A stretch of DNA of 64,000 nt from Bacteroides sp. (lineage in GTDB: Bacteria > Bacteroidota > Bacteroidia > Bacteroidales > Muribaculaceae). This document shows positions 1-8,162 of this stretch, piece after piece; position 1 is the stretch's first letter; every line of letters begins with the position of its first letter. The stretch lies in contig JAAVCP010000058.1 in the NCBI GenBank assembly GCA_014802265.1, positions 62,001 through 126,000 on the forward strand, given 5' to 3'. The notes beneath the pieces were generated by a model. The model was not told the DNA's origin. It worked only from the letters and a program-made list of their open reading frames with translations, and did not search any database. Position numbers and translations under genes: made by a program.

Positions 1-242
1 ACAGCCTGTGCAAGCTCATATCTGACGGTCTTTGACTGCTTGTTGATATTATCAAGCATATCCTTGCTTTTCTCCGGCGGGAAGATGCTCAGATAAGCTT
101 TTGCAATACTGAGGTCAGGGCTTACCCTGACTGCACTTACCGACACTAAAACGCCGCCAAGGGTAGCAGTCTGGCGACGGAATATTTCACTCAGCTCCTT
201 CTGTATGAGCCGTGATATCTTTGCTTGGCGTTTTCCTTCCAT
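1..242 (-). CDS. rbfA: Ribosome-binding factor A, C-terminus beyond window
   Basis: Translation from the ATG at 242 leftward begins MEGKRQAKISRLIQKELSEI and continues with a KH-like fold ending at the window edge (about 80 residues visible). RbfA binds the 30S subunit and helps mature the 5' end of 16S rRNA, mainly under cold stress. The N-terminal RQ.KISRLIQKELSEIF helix and the later VSVSAVRVSPDLS.AKAY strand-helix are typical of the family. It lies on the same strand 14 nt downstream of the O-methyltransferase, so aroQ, the methyltransferase and rbfA probably form one leftward operon. The gene is truncated only by the window. Confidence 0.88.
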   Translation of the reverse strand, partial: MEGKRQAKISRLIQKELSEIFRRQTATLGGVLVSVSAVRVSPDLSIAKAYLSIFPPEKSKDMLDNINKQSKTVRYELAQA

Positions 243-256
243 GTTTTATCTAACTT

Positions 257-955
257 TTAATTGGTTGTTAAGGAGCCGTTGTTTCCCGGCTTCTTTGTTA
301 TAACGCCTGAGGGGGCTGTTTCGTTTATTTTGCGTAGAATGGTGAGTCCGTCACGCATGGGTATCATGGCAGTTTCAAGATCCGGGTGATGTGCTGTCAG
401 ATCATTAAATGCCATTATGCCAAGAGTCTGTGATGAATGTTTTTCATCTGCCACCACATGTCCGTCCCATAGGGTATTGTCAGCTATAATATATCCCCCT
501 TTGCGGAGAAGTGGCAGGGCGGCATTCAGATAGTCTACATATCGTCGTTTGTCAGCATCAATAAATACAAGGTCGAAGACAGCTCCAGACCATTGCTTCA
601 TCACTTCCAGTGCGTCGCCGATGTGGAGATGCACCTTGCTGCCGTGAGGGGAGAGGGCAAGATTGTGGAGTATAAACTCTTCCAGTTCATCATCAACCTC
701 GATGGTGTCTATGGTGGCATCATCAGCAATTCCCTCGGCAATACATAGTGCGGAATATCCGGAGAATGTCCCTAACTCAAGCACCCTTTTTGGACGTATC
801 ATTGTGGTAAGCATTTTCAGAAGTCGTCCCTGTATGTGTCCTGAGCACATTCGCCCATTGACGAGGCGTAGATTGGTTTGCCGGTCAATATTGTAAAGTT
901 CAGGAGGCTCGGATGATATGTGGGAATGGATATAGTTTTCAAGAGCAGGGGTCAT
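257..955 (-). CDS. Class I SAM-dependent O-methyltransferase (caffeoyl-CoA OMT-like)
   Basis: A 232-residue protein of the Methyltransf_3 family. The SAM-binding glycine motif VLELGTFSGYSALCIAEG is at about residues 58-75, followed by acidic loops and the LVFIDADKRRYVDYL motif that in the family binds the divalent metal and substrate. Bacterial members methylate small catechol-type hydroxyls, and the natural substrate is usually unknown. The start ATG (955-953) overlaps the stop of aroQ by 4 nt (TCAT on the plus strand), so the two are translationally coupled. The last roughly 20 residues are low-complexity (GNNGSLTTN end). Function beyond methyl transfer cannot be deduced. Confidence 0.85.
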   Translation of the reverse strand: MTPALENYIHSHISSEPPELYNIDRQTNLRLVNGRMCSGHIQGRLLKMLTTMIRPKRVLELGTFSGYSALCIAEGIADDATIDTIEVDDELEEFILHNLALSPHGSKVHLHIGDALEVMKQWSGAVFDLVFIDADKRRYVDYLNAALPLLRKGGYIIADNTLWDGHVVADEKHSSQTLGIMAFNDLTAHHPDLETAMIPMRDGLTILRKINETAPSGVITKKPGNNGSLTTN

Positions 956-1380
956 GGGATGGGAATCAGGGCACGAAGGGCGAGTTCATAGCCTTTAAGT
1001 CCGAATCCGCATAGCATCCCTTTACAGGCGGGTGCGGTGACTGATTGACGGCGGAACTCTTCGCGTGCGTGTATGTTGGAGATGTGTACTTCAATTACTG
1101 GGAGAGGGATAGAGGCTATTGCATCCGCTATTGCATAGGAGTAGTGGGCGTAGGCACCCGGATTGATTACGATTCCTTCGCAGCCGGGGGTGTTGTATCC
1201 CAGGTCATGGATTTTATCTATTATTTCGCCCTCGCAGTTTGACTGGAAGTATTCGATATCGGTGTGGGGGAAGGTAAACCGTAGATCGGCAAGACAGTCA
1301 TCAAAGGAGGTTGAGCCATAAATTTCAGGCTGACGCTTGCCAAGGAGGTTTAGATTTGGTCCGTTGATTATGCAGATCAT
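952..1380 (-). CDS. aroQ: Type II 3-dehydroquinate dehydratase
   Basis: A 142-residue protein, the normal length for the dodecameric type II dehydroquinase that converts 3-dehydroquinate to 3-dehydroshikimate in the shikimate pathway. The N-terminus IINGPNLNLLGKRQPEIYG carries the active-site Arg and Tyr. The substrate-binding NPGAYAHYSYAIADAI block and the EVHISNIHAREEFR block with the catalytic His follow. It is the first gene of the leftward aroQ/OMT/rbfA unit and ends in an ATGA overlap with the methyltransferase. Confidence 0.95.
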   Translation of the reverse strand: MICIINGPNLNLLGKRQPEIYGSTSFDDCLADLRFTFPHTDIEYFQSNCEGEIIDKIHDLGYNTPGCEGIVINPGAYAHYSYAIADAIASIPLPVIEVHISNIHAREEFRRQSVTAPACKGMLCGFGLKGYELALRALIPIP

Positions 1381-1510
1381 GGGGCGGGGGAGTGATTAAT
1401 GCTAAATGATTAAATATAAAAGATTAACAATAAATGATTAAAAATCAGTGAATATAAATAATTAATTAATCTTTCATCATTAATCTTTGATTAAAGGGAT
1501 AGAAATAAAA

Positions 1511-1548
1511 AATAGCAGCAGGAAACCTAAGTTTACTCTGCTGCTATT
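1511..1548 (-). terminator. Rho-independent terminator of tRNA-Asp
   Basis: Perfect 11-bp arms (1511-1521 and 1538-1548, AATAGCAGCAG / CTGCTGCTATT) with a 16-nt loop. On the minus strand the stem is followed by a run of T (1504-1510 read in reverse), 14 nt beyond the 3' end of the tRNA. Confidence 0.8.
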
Positions 1549-1561
1549 CCTCTCTCCTCGG

Positions 1562-1635
1562 CGGTGCGGACGGGACTCGAACCCGCGACCCCTAGCGTGA
1601 CAGGCTAGTATTCTAACCGACTGAACTACCGCACC
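1562..1635 (-). tRNA. tRNA-Asp (GTC)
   Basis: On the minus strand a full cloverleaf: acceptor GGTGCGG (1635-1629) pairs with CCGCACC (1569-1563). The anticodon arm is CTAGC-CTGTCAC-GCTAG with anticodon GTC, and the T arm contains GGTTCGAGTCC. CCA is not encoded. It has its own promoter and terminator. Confidence 0.97.
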
Positions 1636-1720
1636 AAGGTTGGTTTGTTAGGCTTTCGTTCCGTTTCTTTCGGTGAGCTTTTGTTTCGTTTGGGCTACCG
1701 TTTATTTCCCGATTGCGATG

Positions 1721-1752
1721 CAAAATTACTGCCTTTTTTTGATTCCACCAAA
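1721..1752 (-). promoter_or_regulatory. Promoter of tRNA-Asp
   Basis: On the minus strand TTTG (1752-1749), 20 nt, then TAATTTTG (1728-1721) followed by CATCGC: an exact match to the Bacteroidota -33/-7 promoter. The same TTTGCATCGC string follows the -7 box of the tRNA-Pro promoter. Confidence 0.8.
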
Positions 1753-2054
1753 TATTTTAGCAACTTTTTTTGAAAAATTTTTAAAATATTTTGTAATTAA
1801 TTGATTTAAAGAGAAATAAAAATTGAAAAAATTTGAAGATTTTTTACTTAATAGTGTGATTTTACCTCAAAAATCATGATTTTTCAAATGGACATCTCTA
1901 AATTTTTCAATTTTTAAAACGAAGCAAGGGGCTCATTTTTTTCTATCGGGTGAAAAATTTTAGTAAAAGCGGCATAATTTTTCCCAACAATGGTATTTAA
2001 TTTTGATATTAAAAAATATATCATTGACTTTGTAACGTTAAAATTGAGTTCCAG
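1753..2054. other. AT-rich intergenic region
   Basis: About 300 bases without a credible ORF between the tRNA-Asp promoter and hicA, very rich in A and T. It contains the 16-nt perfect palindrome AAAAATCATGATTTTT (1869-1884), whose core ATCATGAT recurs at 3761 and 5632. Confidence 0.6.
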
Positions 2055-2238
2055 ATGAAGTATTCGGAATTACATAGGAAGTTAAGAAAAGAGGGCTGCT
2101 ACCCTACGGGTGGTGAGCTTTGTGGTCATCCAGAATGGTTCAGCCCTATAGAAGTTCGCTACAAGTCATCACGGTTCATCTGAGGTTTCGAAAGGAACTC
2201 TCAAGAATATCCGTAAATCTTCCGGAGTGGATATTTAA
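2055..2238 (+). pseudogene. hicA: HicA-type mRNA interferase toxin, frameshifted
   Basis: From ATG 2055 the frame reads MKYSELHRKLRKEGCYPTGG...GHPEWFSPI, the N-terminal half of a HicA toxin (a dsRBD-like RNase of type II toxin-antitoxin modules) including the His of GHPEW. This frame stops at 2181-2183 (TGA). The missing C-terminal half is present in the +1 frame: KFATSHHGSSEVSKGTLKNI, then RKSSGVDI, ending at TAA 2236-2238. The break is around 2143-2152, just after SPI, where homologues have TGK. The simplest explanation is a small deletion (net loss of 2 mod 3). The toxin should be inactive, while the antitoxin gene downstream is intact. Confidence 0.85.
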
Positions 2239-2297
2239 CAGATAAAAGGAGCTTTTACTCCTTAAAATAATATAATTGATGAAAAACAGTGTATGAC

Positions 2298-2705
2298 ATG
2301 GAAAAGGTAAAAGTCTATATATGTAAGGGAATGGATGGGACATATTCCTGTTACGTTGATGAGAAATCTAATCTCAATTATGGTCTCATAGGAGAAGGCA
2401 CTACCGTGCAGGAAGCGATTAACGAATGGTTGGCTGTCTATGAAGCTATGAAAGCAAGCTATGCTAAAGATGGGATGCCATTTGTTGAGGCAGAGTTTAG
2501 CTTTACGTATGATGTACCATCTTTTCTCGCGTATTATGGGGGATTGATCACATTCAAAGGTCTATCTAAGTTGACAGGTATCTCAGCCGCCCAACTCTCG
2601 CACTATGCTAACGGCTATCGCAATCCATCTCCAAAGACAGTTCAGAAGATTCAGAATGGTCTCATGTCATTCGCTGCCGAGCTCAGTCAAGTGTCGTTAG
2701 TATAA
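2298..2705 (+). CDS. hicB: HicB-type antitoxin with C-terminal HTH
   Basis: A 135-residue protein from ATG 2298 (a GTG at 2289 would add three residues). The N-terminal half (about 1-60) looks like the HicB partial RNase H fold: KVKVYICKGMDGTYSCYVDE, then a glycine-rich GEGTTVQEAINEWL helix. The C-terminal half has an XRE-like helix-turn-helix (LTGISAAQLSHYANGYRNPS, about 95-115) followed by VQKIQNGLMSFAAEL. HicB neutralises HicA and represses its own operon through this domain. Here it follows a frameshifted hicA, so it may survive as a solitary repressor or as an antitoxin against a HicA encoded elsewhere. Confidence 0.85.
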   Translation: MEKVKVYICKGMDGTYSCYVDEKSNLNYGLIGEGTTVQEAINEWLAVYEAMKASYAKDGMPFVEAEFSFTYDVPSFLAYYGGLITFKGLSKLTGISAAQLSHYANGYRNPSPKTVQKIQNGLMSFAAELSQVSLV

Positions 2706-2717
2706 AAAGCAATTTAT

Positions 2718-2749
2718 TTAAAAGGCATCCATAATTATGGGTGCCCTTT
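2718..2749 (+). terminator. Probable terminator after hicB
   Basis: Imperfect hairpin formed by AAAGGCATCCAT and ATGGGTGCCCTTT 13 nt after the hicB stop, followed by an AT-rich stretch. Confidence 0.55.
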
Positions 2750-2858
2750 AAATTAAAGACTGTGTGTGTTTGAAAAAGTGTTGTCCCGTATTTGTCCCGG
2801 CACTTAAAATCAAAAAGCCCATAACTTGTTGAGTCACAGGCTTTTACGATTGGTTTAG

Positions 2859-2934
2859 TCGGGGTGACAAGATTCGAACTTGCGACCACACGCCCCCCAG
2901 ACGCGTACTCTAAACCGGGCTGAGCTACACCCCG
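2859..2934 (-). tRNA. tRNA-Pro (GGG)
   Basis: Minus-strand cloverleaf with acceptor CGGGGTG (2934-2928) pairing with CACCCCG (2866-2860) and discriminator A. The anticodon loop CTGGGGG contains GGG between CGCGT and GCGTG. The T arm is CAAGTTCGAATCTTG. CCA is not encoded. Confidence 0.95.
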
Positions 2935-3067
2935 ATGATAAATAGCTTAATCAAGCCCAACCGGTATCGGGGGATAGACCGTTGCCAGTCTTTTTGTTGC
3001 CTCCGCTTGAGACAGATACCATCACTTTGATTTGAGTTTCAAGTGGGGGTGCTTGATTAAAGCGATG

Positions 3068-3099
3068 CAAAGTTACGCACTTTTTACATTCCTTGCAAA
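3068..3099 (-). promoter_or_regulatory. Promoter of tRNA-Pro
   Basis: On the minus strand TTTG (3099-3096), exactly 20 nt, then TAACTTTG (3075-3068) followed by CATCGC. The start site would be near 3061, giving a 5' leader of about 125 nt before the mature tRNA. I see no gene in that leader. Confidence 0.75.
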
Positions 3100-3203
3100 T
3101 TTTTTGAAGGAAATTTTTAGATAAAATTTATATAGCTATACTAATAAATTTAATATCAGAGCGTTATTAAATTGGCTTTGAAGGTGCCTGTCGGAATAAA
3201 TTA

Positions 3204-3656
3204 TTACTCACGGAGCCTTGAATCAATGATTATTGTGACCGGTCCATCGTTTATTAGTGCTACTTGCATATCGGCACCGAACACTCCGCGCTTCACTTCC
3301 TTACCGATTAATGCCGACAGCTTTTCGCAATATAATTCATAAAGGGGTATTGCCACTTCGTGCCCGGCAGCGTGTATATAGCTGGGTCGGTTCCCTTTCT
3401 TTGTAGAGGCGGTAAGCGTAAACTGGCTTACGGCAAGTGCCTCGCCATTTGTATCGATAAGGGAGCGGTTCATTACTCCGTTTTCATCGGGGAATATGCG
3501 CATGGCAGCTGTCTTTGCCGCAAGCCAATCCACGTCGGCAGCGGTGTCGCCTTCAGCTATTCCCACAAGAATCATCAATCCTTTCCCTATTTCACTATGA
3601 AGGCTGCCGCCTATCGTAACGGATGCTTCACTGACACGTTGAATTACTAATCTCAT
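3204..3656 (-). CDS. dtd: D-aminoacyl-tRNA deacylase
   Basis: A 150-residue protein with the canonical family signatures: N-terminal MRLVIQRVSEASV, the SQFTLTA motif holding the active-site Ser-Gln-Phe (about 77-83), and the C-terminal NDGPVTIIIDS containing the cross-subunit Gly-Pro motif. The enzyme removes D-amino acids and glycine mischarged onto tRNA, working as a cytoplasmic homodimer. It is a single-gene unit between tRNA-Pro and the divergently transcribed regulator at 3828. Confidence 0.96.
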   Translation of the reverse strand: MRLVIQRVSEASVTIGGSLHSEIGKGLMILVGIAEGDTAADVDWLAAKTAAMRIFPDENGVMNRSLIDTNGEALAVSQFTLTASTKKGNRPSYIHAAGHEVAIPLYELYCEKLSALIGKEVKRGVFGADMQVALINDGPVTIIIDSRLRE

Positions 3657-3760
3657 ATCATTTATGGGTACCCGATTTTGGGTAAAGTTTATTTAAAAGT
3701 TTATTTATTGAATACTATATTTTAGGTAAAGTTGGAATTGTTGGTGCAAATTTATAAAAT

Positions 3761-3785
3761 AATCATGATTTTTTGTGTAATTTTG
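3761..3785 (+). promoter_or_regulatory. Promoter and AATCATGATT site upstream of regulator gene
   Basis: TAATTTTG (3778-3785) is a good -7 box about 43 nt before the ATG of the TPR/AraC regulator. The palindrome AATCATGATT (3761-3770) sits between the expected -33 and -7 boxes, a position suited to an operator. The same 10-mer occurs at 5632-5641 before the cargo genes. Confidence 0.5.
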
Positions 3786-3827
3786 TGCCTACACTTAGGA
3801 TAATTTTATCTGAAAACTAAAAATATC

Positions 3828-5564
3828 ATGCGCATGTCAATAAAACATATTCCTGGCAGTCTGGTGCTGCTCGCGGTGGGTATCATTATGATGCTTACCG
3901 GGGTTGTGTATGCCTCTGAGAAAGGATATGACCAACTGGCTACCCTCTCTTCTGAGGAATTGTATAAGAGAGGAAAGGCGTGGCATGACACTCGTCCCGA
4001 CAGTGCAATAGTGTGTTATTCCCTCATTGAAAGTCGTTATAGTCCTAAGATGAATGACAAAGAGAAAATCCTTTGTATTGATGCGTTGATCAATAAGTGG
4101 AAAATAAATTTTTATTCTTACTATGACTATGCCAGTGGCTATGAATGTCTTGTAAAAGCTCGGGAAATTGCAGATGATGCGTCTTTAAAGTTCCCGAATA
4201 TAGATTTGCAATTCGGGATTCTTTATCAAGTAATAGGGGAACAGACGGGAGACCAGCATTCTCTTAATAGCTCATATTCCTACTATTTAAGAGGCATGGA
4301 AGATGCCATGAGACTTAAAGATGTGAAAACCGTAGATATTTTTGCCTCTAATCTTGCATGGCAGGCATGGTGTCTTGGAAAGTTAGACGATATAAAGGAT
4401 TTATGGAATGCCTACTCGGCTACGAGAGACTTACCAAGAATAAATAAATGGGATTTTGTATTAGATTATAATATATTGCTTTACAATGGTTTAAAGTATC
4501 TTCAAAATAAGAATTACGACAGGAGTCTTGAAGTATTTGATTCCTTGTGTAATGTGTGCTCCTCTGATACAGCCTTGATTAGGTATAAGGTCATACCAAT
4601 GATTAATAAAACTATGATTATGGCTGAAAATGAAGACTATGAGGGTGCCACTTCTATTTTGGAATCAACTTTGAAGATACCTGAAGTTAGAGGTATGAAA
4701 GATGTTCTTATAGAGATATATGATCGTCTGTCGAAGTGTTATAGGCACATGGGACAATACACTGAAGCATTGAAGAATGAGAATAGAGGATTAAGACTCC
4801 GTGACAGCCTGATTAATTACAGCCAGCTTTCACGCCTTGAGGAGGTAAAATCGGGACGAAATCTGCGTAAGTATCAGGAGCGGTTGGCAGTGATTGAGGC
4901 TGAACGCAAGATGCAGAGGGTGGTGACTGTCATAATTGCTATATTCCTGGTGGTGGTTTGTGCATTGTTGGTTGTGCTTTTTAACCGTAACCGCAGGCTT
5001 AATCAATCTAATAAGGTGCTATATGATAAAAACATCGACATACTGCGTCAGAATGAAAAGGAACTTGAGACCCGCAAAGAGTATGAGCGTCGTTTAGAGG
5101 AGATGGCTGCCCGGGAATCGATGATCCGACAATCTGAGAAAGCATCTGAAGAGAAAGCCCTTGTGGAAAAGGAAGAGAAATATAAGGGGAGTCGTCTTGA
5201 GGAGGCTGATAAGACAGAGCTTCTGAGTGCAGTGATGGGTGTCATGAATTCCACCGATGAGTATCTTCAACCCGATTTCTCGATAGACCGTCTGGCAGAA
5301 CTTGCCGGGTCAAAGTCAAAACTTGTGTCACAGGTCATCAATGAACGTCAGGGTTGCAACTTCAATAGCTTTGTCAATGAGTTTCGTATTAGAGAGGCTT
5401 GTCGCCGGATAAGTGACATTGACCGCTATGGCAGGCTCACTCTTGATGCCATTTCAAAGAGCGTAGGGTTTAGGGCAAGGTCATCATTTTTCACCGCTTT
5501 TAAGTCTGTGACAGGTCTGACTCCATCGGAATTTCAGAAGATAGCCCACTCTGAACATAAATAA
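3828..5564 (+). CDS. Membrane-anchored TPR sensor with AraC-type DNA-binding domain
   Basis: A 578-residue one-component regulator. It has an N-terminal signal anchor (about 5-29), then a helical TPR-like domain (about 35-345, e.g. GQYTEALKNENRGLRLRDSL). A single transmembrane helix follows (VVTVIIAIFLVVVCALLVVLF, about 364-385), then a charged coiled coil rich in Glu/Lys/Arg (386-465). The C-terminal AraC helix-turn-helix domain (about 475-575) ends GFRARSSFFTAFKSVTGLTPSEF. By topology the TPR part faces the periplasm and the HTH the cytoplasm. It is followed on the same strand by two secreted-protein genes, its likely targets. The same architecture and gene order recur at 15836-17596. Confidence 0.88.
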   Translation: MRMSIKHIPGSLVLLAVGIIMMLTGVVYASEKGYDQLATLSSEELYKRGKAWHDTRPDSAIVCYSLIESRYSPKMNDKEKILCIDALINKWKINFYSYYDYASGYECLVKAREIADDASLKFPNIDLQFGILYQVIGEQTGDQHSLNSSYSYYLRGMEDAMRLKDVKTVDIFASNLAWQAWCLGKLDDIKDLWNAYSATRDLPRINKWDFVLDYNILLYNGLKYLQNKNYDRSLEVFDSLCNVCSSDTALIRYKVIPMINKTMIMAENEDYEGATSILESTLKIPEVRGMKDVLIEIYDRLSKCYRHMGQYTEALKNENRGLRLRDSLINYSQLSRLEEVKSGRNLRKYQERLAVIEAERKMQRVVTVIIAIFLVVVCALLVVLFNRNRRLNQSNKVLYDKNIDILRQNEKELETRKEYERRLEEMAARESMIRQSEKASEEKALVEKEEKYKGSRLEEADKTELLSAVMGVMNSTDEYLQPDFSIDRLAELAGSKSKLVSQVINERQGCNFNSFVNEFRIREACRRISDIDRYGRLTLDAISKSVGFRARSSFFTAFKSVTGLTPSEFQKIAHSEHK

Positions 5565-5603
5565 TGTTGATTTCAATAGTTTACTATAAATCAAGTCTTT
5601 AGT

Positions 5604-5625
5604 AAAATGTCTTTGATGACATTTT
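5604..5625 (+). terminator. Weak hairpin after regulator gene
   Basis: Perfect 8-bp arms AAAATGTC / GACATTTT with a 6-nt loop, 40 nt after the stop. There is only a short T run, so this may be an attenuator rather than a strong terminator. Confidence 0.4.
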
Positions 5626-5631
5626 GTCCGA

Positions 5632-5697
5632 AATCATGATTCCGAACATTGTTTTGGCTAAAATATATTGTATTTTACTAACATAGTGCTAACTTTG
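5632..5697 (+). promoter_or_regulatory. Promoter region of the 5734-7918 operon with AATCATGATT site
   Basis: TAACTTTG (5690-5697) with TATTG (5666-5670) 19 nt upstream fits the Bacteroidota promoter. The palindrome AATCATGATT lies at 5632-5641, about 25 nt upstream of the -33 element, where an activator of the AraC type would bind. Confidence 0.5.
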
Positions 5698-5733
5698 CCA
5701 TCATAAGTTTTACCATTAATAAATTTTCTAATT

Positions 5734-6222
5734 ATGAATGCAAAATTTATCAGGGCTCTCCCATTGGGCGTGATGCTTCTGTTCTCACCATTCTTTGCGA
5801 AGGCTGACACGACAGCCTCGTTGGTTGTGGTGGAGAAAGACGGCACCATTGTGGAGACTCCGATTCCTGATGTGTCGCGGATTGATTTCGACACATTCTC
5901 ATTCTCTGTGTTGTCAAAAGATGGCAACTCCGAGAAGTATGACTACGACAGTGTGAAACGCATTGAATTTGGGAGTACCTCCGGAATTGCTCTCCCATCT
6001 AAAGATGTGCGTCTTGCCGTATGGCCCACAGTTACTTCCTCAACTCTTAACGTAACCGGCACTGAGGCTAATGACATGATTTATGTATTCGGTCTTAACG
6101 GCACTCAGGAAATTTCGGTTACTGCTTCCGATGATGTGAATGTAATCGATGTTTCCGGACTCGCAGCCGGTCATTATGTTGTAAAAGCTGGTAACACCTC
6201 TGTAAGATTTATCAAAAAATAA
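5734..6222 (+). CDS. Small secreted protein with T9SS-like C-terminal sorting domain
   Basis: A 162-residue protein with a Sec signal peptide (MNAKFIRALPLGVMLLFSPF, cleavage after AKA). A short beta-rich region follows with two copies of a R.DF/R.EF pattern (SRIDFDTFSF, KRIEFGS), a motif common in Bacteroidales surface proteins. From about residue 90, the VWPTVTSSTLNVTG...LAAGHYVVKAGNTSVRFIKK segment is a type A T9SS sorting domain. The protein would be exported and attached or released at the cell surface. Function is not recognisable. It is the first of two co-oriented genes, 10 nt before the next. Confidence 0.7.
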   Translation: MNAKFIRALPLGVMLLFSPFFAKADTTASLVVVEKDGTIVETPIPDVSRIDFDTFSFSVLSKDGNSEKYDYDSVKRIEFGSTSGIALPSKDVRLAVWPTVTSSTLNVTGTEANDMIYVFGLNGTQEISVTASDDVNVIDVSGLAAGHYVVKAGNTSVRFIKK

Positions 6223-6232
6223 CTAAAACACC

Positions 6233-7918
6233 ATGAAAAGAAATATACTTACAAAACTGTTCTGCCTCGCGTTTGTAGCACTTCTTTCCTTCTCAGCATA
6301 CGCTCAGGAGAAAATTTATCTTGTAAAAGATGGTAAGATCATTGCCACATACAGCACTGCTGAAGTTGATTACCTTACCTTTGATTCCGAAGGACTCATA
6401 ACTAATGATGATTTTGAGATCACCATTGATGAGTTGGACTATCGCTATGTGGTGTGGACTGTAAAACCCCAAGATCCTGACATGTATTATTATACCGGTG
6501 TGTACACTGAAGAGAGCATAAGAGACAGATTTAATAATTCTGTGGAAGAGATGGCATCCACTCTTTATAGCGACATGAGCTTCCTTGCCGGTATGGTAGG
6601 TGTGAGCGTCGATGAGTTTATGGAAAGCAGTGTCCTTTATAAAGGTGAAACTCAGATCGGCTATGATCAGATAGGTCCGGGATCAGACTATGTGTTGGTT
6701 GCTTTTGGTTGCAATCCAGATGGAACTGCCACAACCAAAACTTATACCGGACTTAATTTCTCTACCCCGGCAATGCCTTCTACCGGTCTGACAGTTGATT
6801 TTAATATTACTGCCGGAACTAATGATGTCACAATTGAGTATTGTCCTTCTGATGATTCAGTTCGCTATTTCACTGAGGTGCGCGAATATGGTGAGAACTT
6901 TGATATGCAGGATTGGATGAATACTCTTATCTGGCGAGGTAGTATATCCGGAATGTCACCTGAAGAGGTAGTTGCAGAAAACACATATTTCGGTAAGCAG
7001 ACCCTTGACTATTCATTGGAGCCTGAATATGAGTATGTGGTTTACGCTTGCTCTGTAACCGATGATGGTGTTATCAATTCTGAGGTAAGTTCCAAGACTT
7101 TTGTTTCCGGTCCGGTTGCAATGTCTGAAAACACATTTGAGTTAAGCGTGAGTGATATCGGTAGCCTTACAGCTACTTTCAATGTTACCCCATCTAATAA
7201 TGATTCTTATTCTATCGGCGTGTTGCCTCTTTCAGATTTTGAGGGCAGGACAGACCAGGAGGTATTGGAAGAATATGTGATGTATAATGCTTGGCCTGTT
7301 GAGTATAATACCAGATCAGGAGAGGCTTCCATTGAATGGTCCGGACTAAGGGCTGACACAGAATATGTGTTCTTTGCATTCGGATATTACCACAATACCC
7401 TTACTACAGAGATGTCCAAAGTTACATTTACAACTCTTCCGACTTCTGATCCTAAGACTTGGGAAGCAACTTTTGGTGAAGTAACATTTGGTGATTATTT
7501 TGGAGATCCCGCAGCCTACGTTCAGATTAATGTAAACCAAGATGATATACAATATGTATGGCAGGTAGTTGAGTCTACCGGTACTGCGGAGCAGATTCAT
7601 GAGGCACTTCTTCGCGAGTGTGAACGCTATGAGGGCATGGGTATCAACTATGTTGAGATGCGTGGAATTTATGGTTCTAACGAGGTATCATTCTCCGGTA
7701 TGGAAGAAGGTGTAGAGTATAAGTTCTTTGCAGTAGTTATGAATCCTGAAACTTACGAGTTTGAAACAGAGGTATTCTTCAGTGAGAATTTCACAATGCC
7801 ATCTGATGCTGCCAAGATGCCTGCTCTGAAGGTTGCAAAATCACAGGCTGATAACTCATCAGAAAAAGATGCCAAAGCTAACGAGAAGGTAGTTATCAAG
7901 AATGTTCTTAAACTCTGA
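6233..7918 (+). CDS. Secreted protein with four Ig/FN3-like beta repeats
   Basis: A 561-residue protein with a signal peptide (cleavage near SAYAQ, about 25). A KIYLVKDGKIIATYSTAEVDYLTF segment resembles the N-terminus of the gene before it. Four roughly 110-130-residue beta-sandwich-like repeats follow, beginning near FEITIDELDYRYV, LTVDFNITAG, FELSVSDIGSLT and WEATFGEVTFGD. Each has a GMSP/AEYEYV-like strand and a GLR..TEYVFFAFG-type end. The C-terminus is Lys/Ala-rich and lacks a clear T9SS tail. No catalytic motif is visible, and adhesion or glycan binding would be a guess. It is the second gene of the operon downstream of the TPR/AraC regulator. Confidence 0.7.
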   Translation: MKRNILTKLFCLAFVALLSFSAYAQEKIYLVKDGKIIATYSTAEVDYLTFDSEGLITNDDFEITIDELDYRYVVWTVKPQDPDMYYYTGVYTEESIRDRFNNSVEEMASTLYSDMSFLAGMVGVSVDEFMESSVLYKGETQIGYDQIGPGSDYVLVAFGCNPDGTATTKTYTGLNFSTPAMPSTGLTVDFNITAGTNDVTIEYCPSDDSVRYFTEVREYGENFDMQDWMNTLIWRGSISGMSPEEVVAENTYFGKQTLDYSLEPEYEYVVYACSVTDDGVINSEVSSKTFVSGPVAMSENTFELSVSDIGSLTATFNVTPSNNDSYSIGVLPLSDFEGRTDQEVLEEYVMYNAWPVEYNTRSGEASIEWSGLRADTEYVFFAFGYYHNTLTTEMSKVTFTTLPTSDPKTWEATFGEVTFGDYFGDPAAYVQINVNQDDIQYVWQVVESTGTAEQIHEALLRECERYEGMGINYVEMRGIYGSNEVSFSGMEEGVEYKFFAVVMNPETYEFETEVFFSENFTMPSDAAKMPALKVAKSQADNSSEKDAKANEKVVIKNVLKL

Positions 7919-8026
7919 TCTTGACTACGCAATTCTTGCGTAGCATCGTACCAAATATCAGGGGCTTAGGATTCCAAATTTATTCTTTTATTAGATATCC
8001 TATCCTACTAATTAAATATGTCCCGA

Positions 8027-8053
8027 TGCCGGTTGTCGTTATGACAGCCGGCA
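8027..8053 (+). terminator. Terminator of the 5734-7918 operon
   Basis: 11-bp stem (TGCCGGTTGTC / GACAGCCGGCA, one G-U pair) with loop GTTAT, followed by TTTTGATTTA. A second small hairpin (CTACGCAA/TTGCGTAG) lies at about 7923-7941 just after the stop. Confidence 0.7.
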
Positions 8054-8109
8054 TTTTGATTTATGTCAGATAGGAAAATCTTTTATCCTTTCTATTTTTA
8101 TCTCAAAGG

Positions 8110-8141
8110 TTGCGTTGTATGGAAACTTTTTATATCTTTGC
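8110..8141 (+). promoter_or_regulatory. Promoter of the HigBA-type locus
   Basis: TTG at 8110-8112, 20 nt, then TATCTTTG (8133-8140) followed by C, 22 nt before the toxin ATG. Confidence 0.65.
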
Positions 8142-8162
8142 AGTGCTATAACACAAAGCCAC

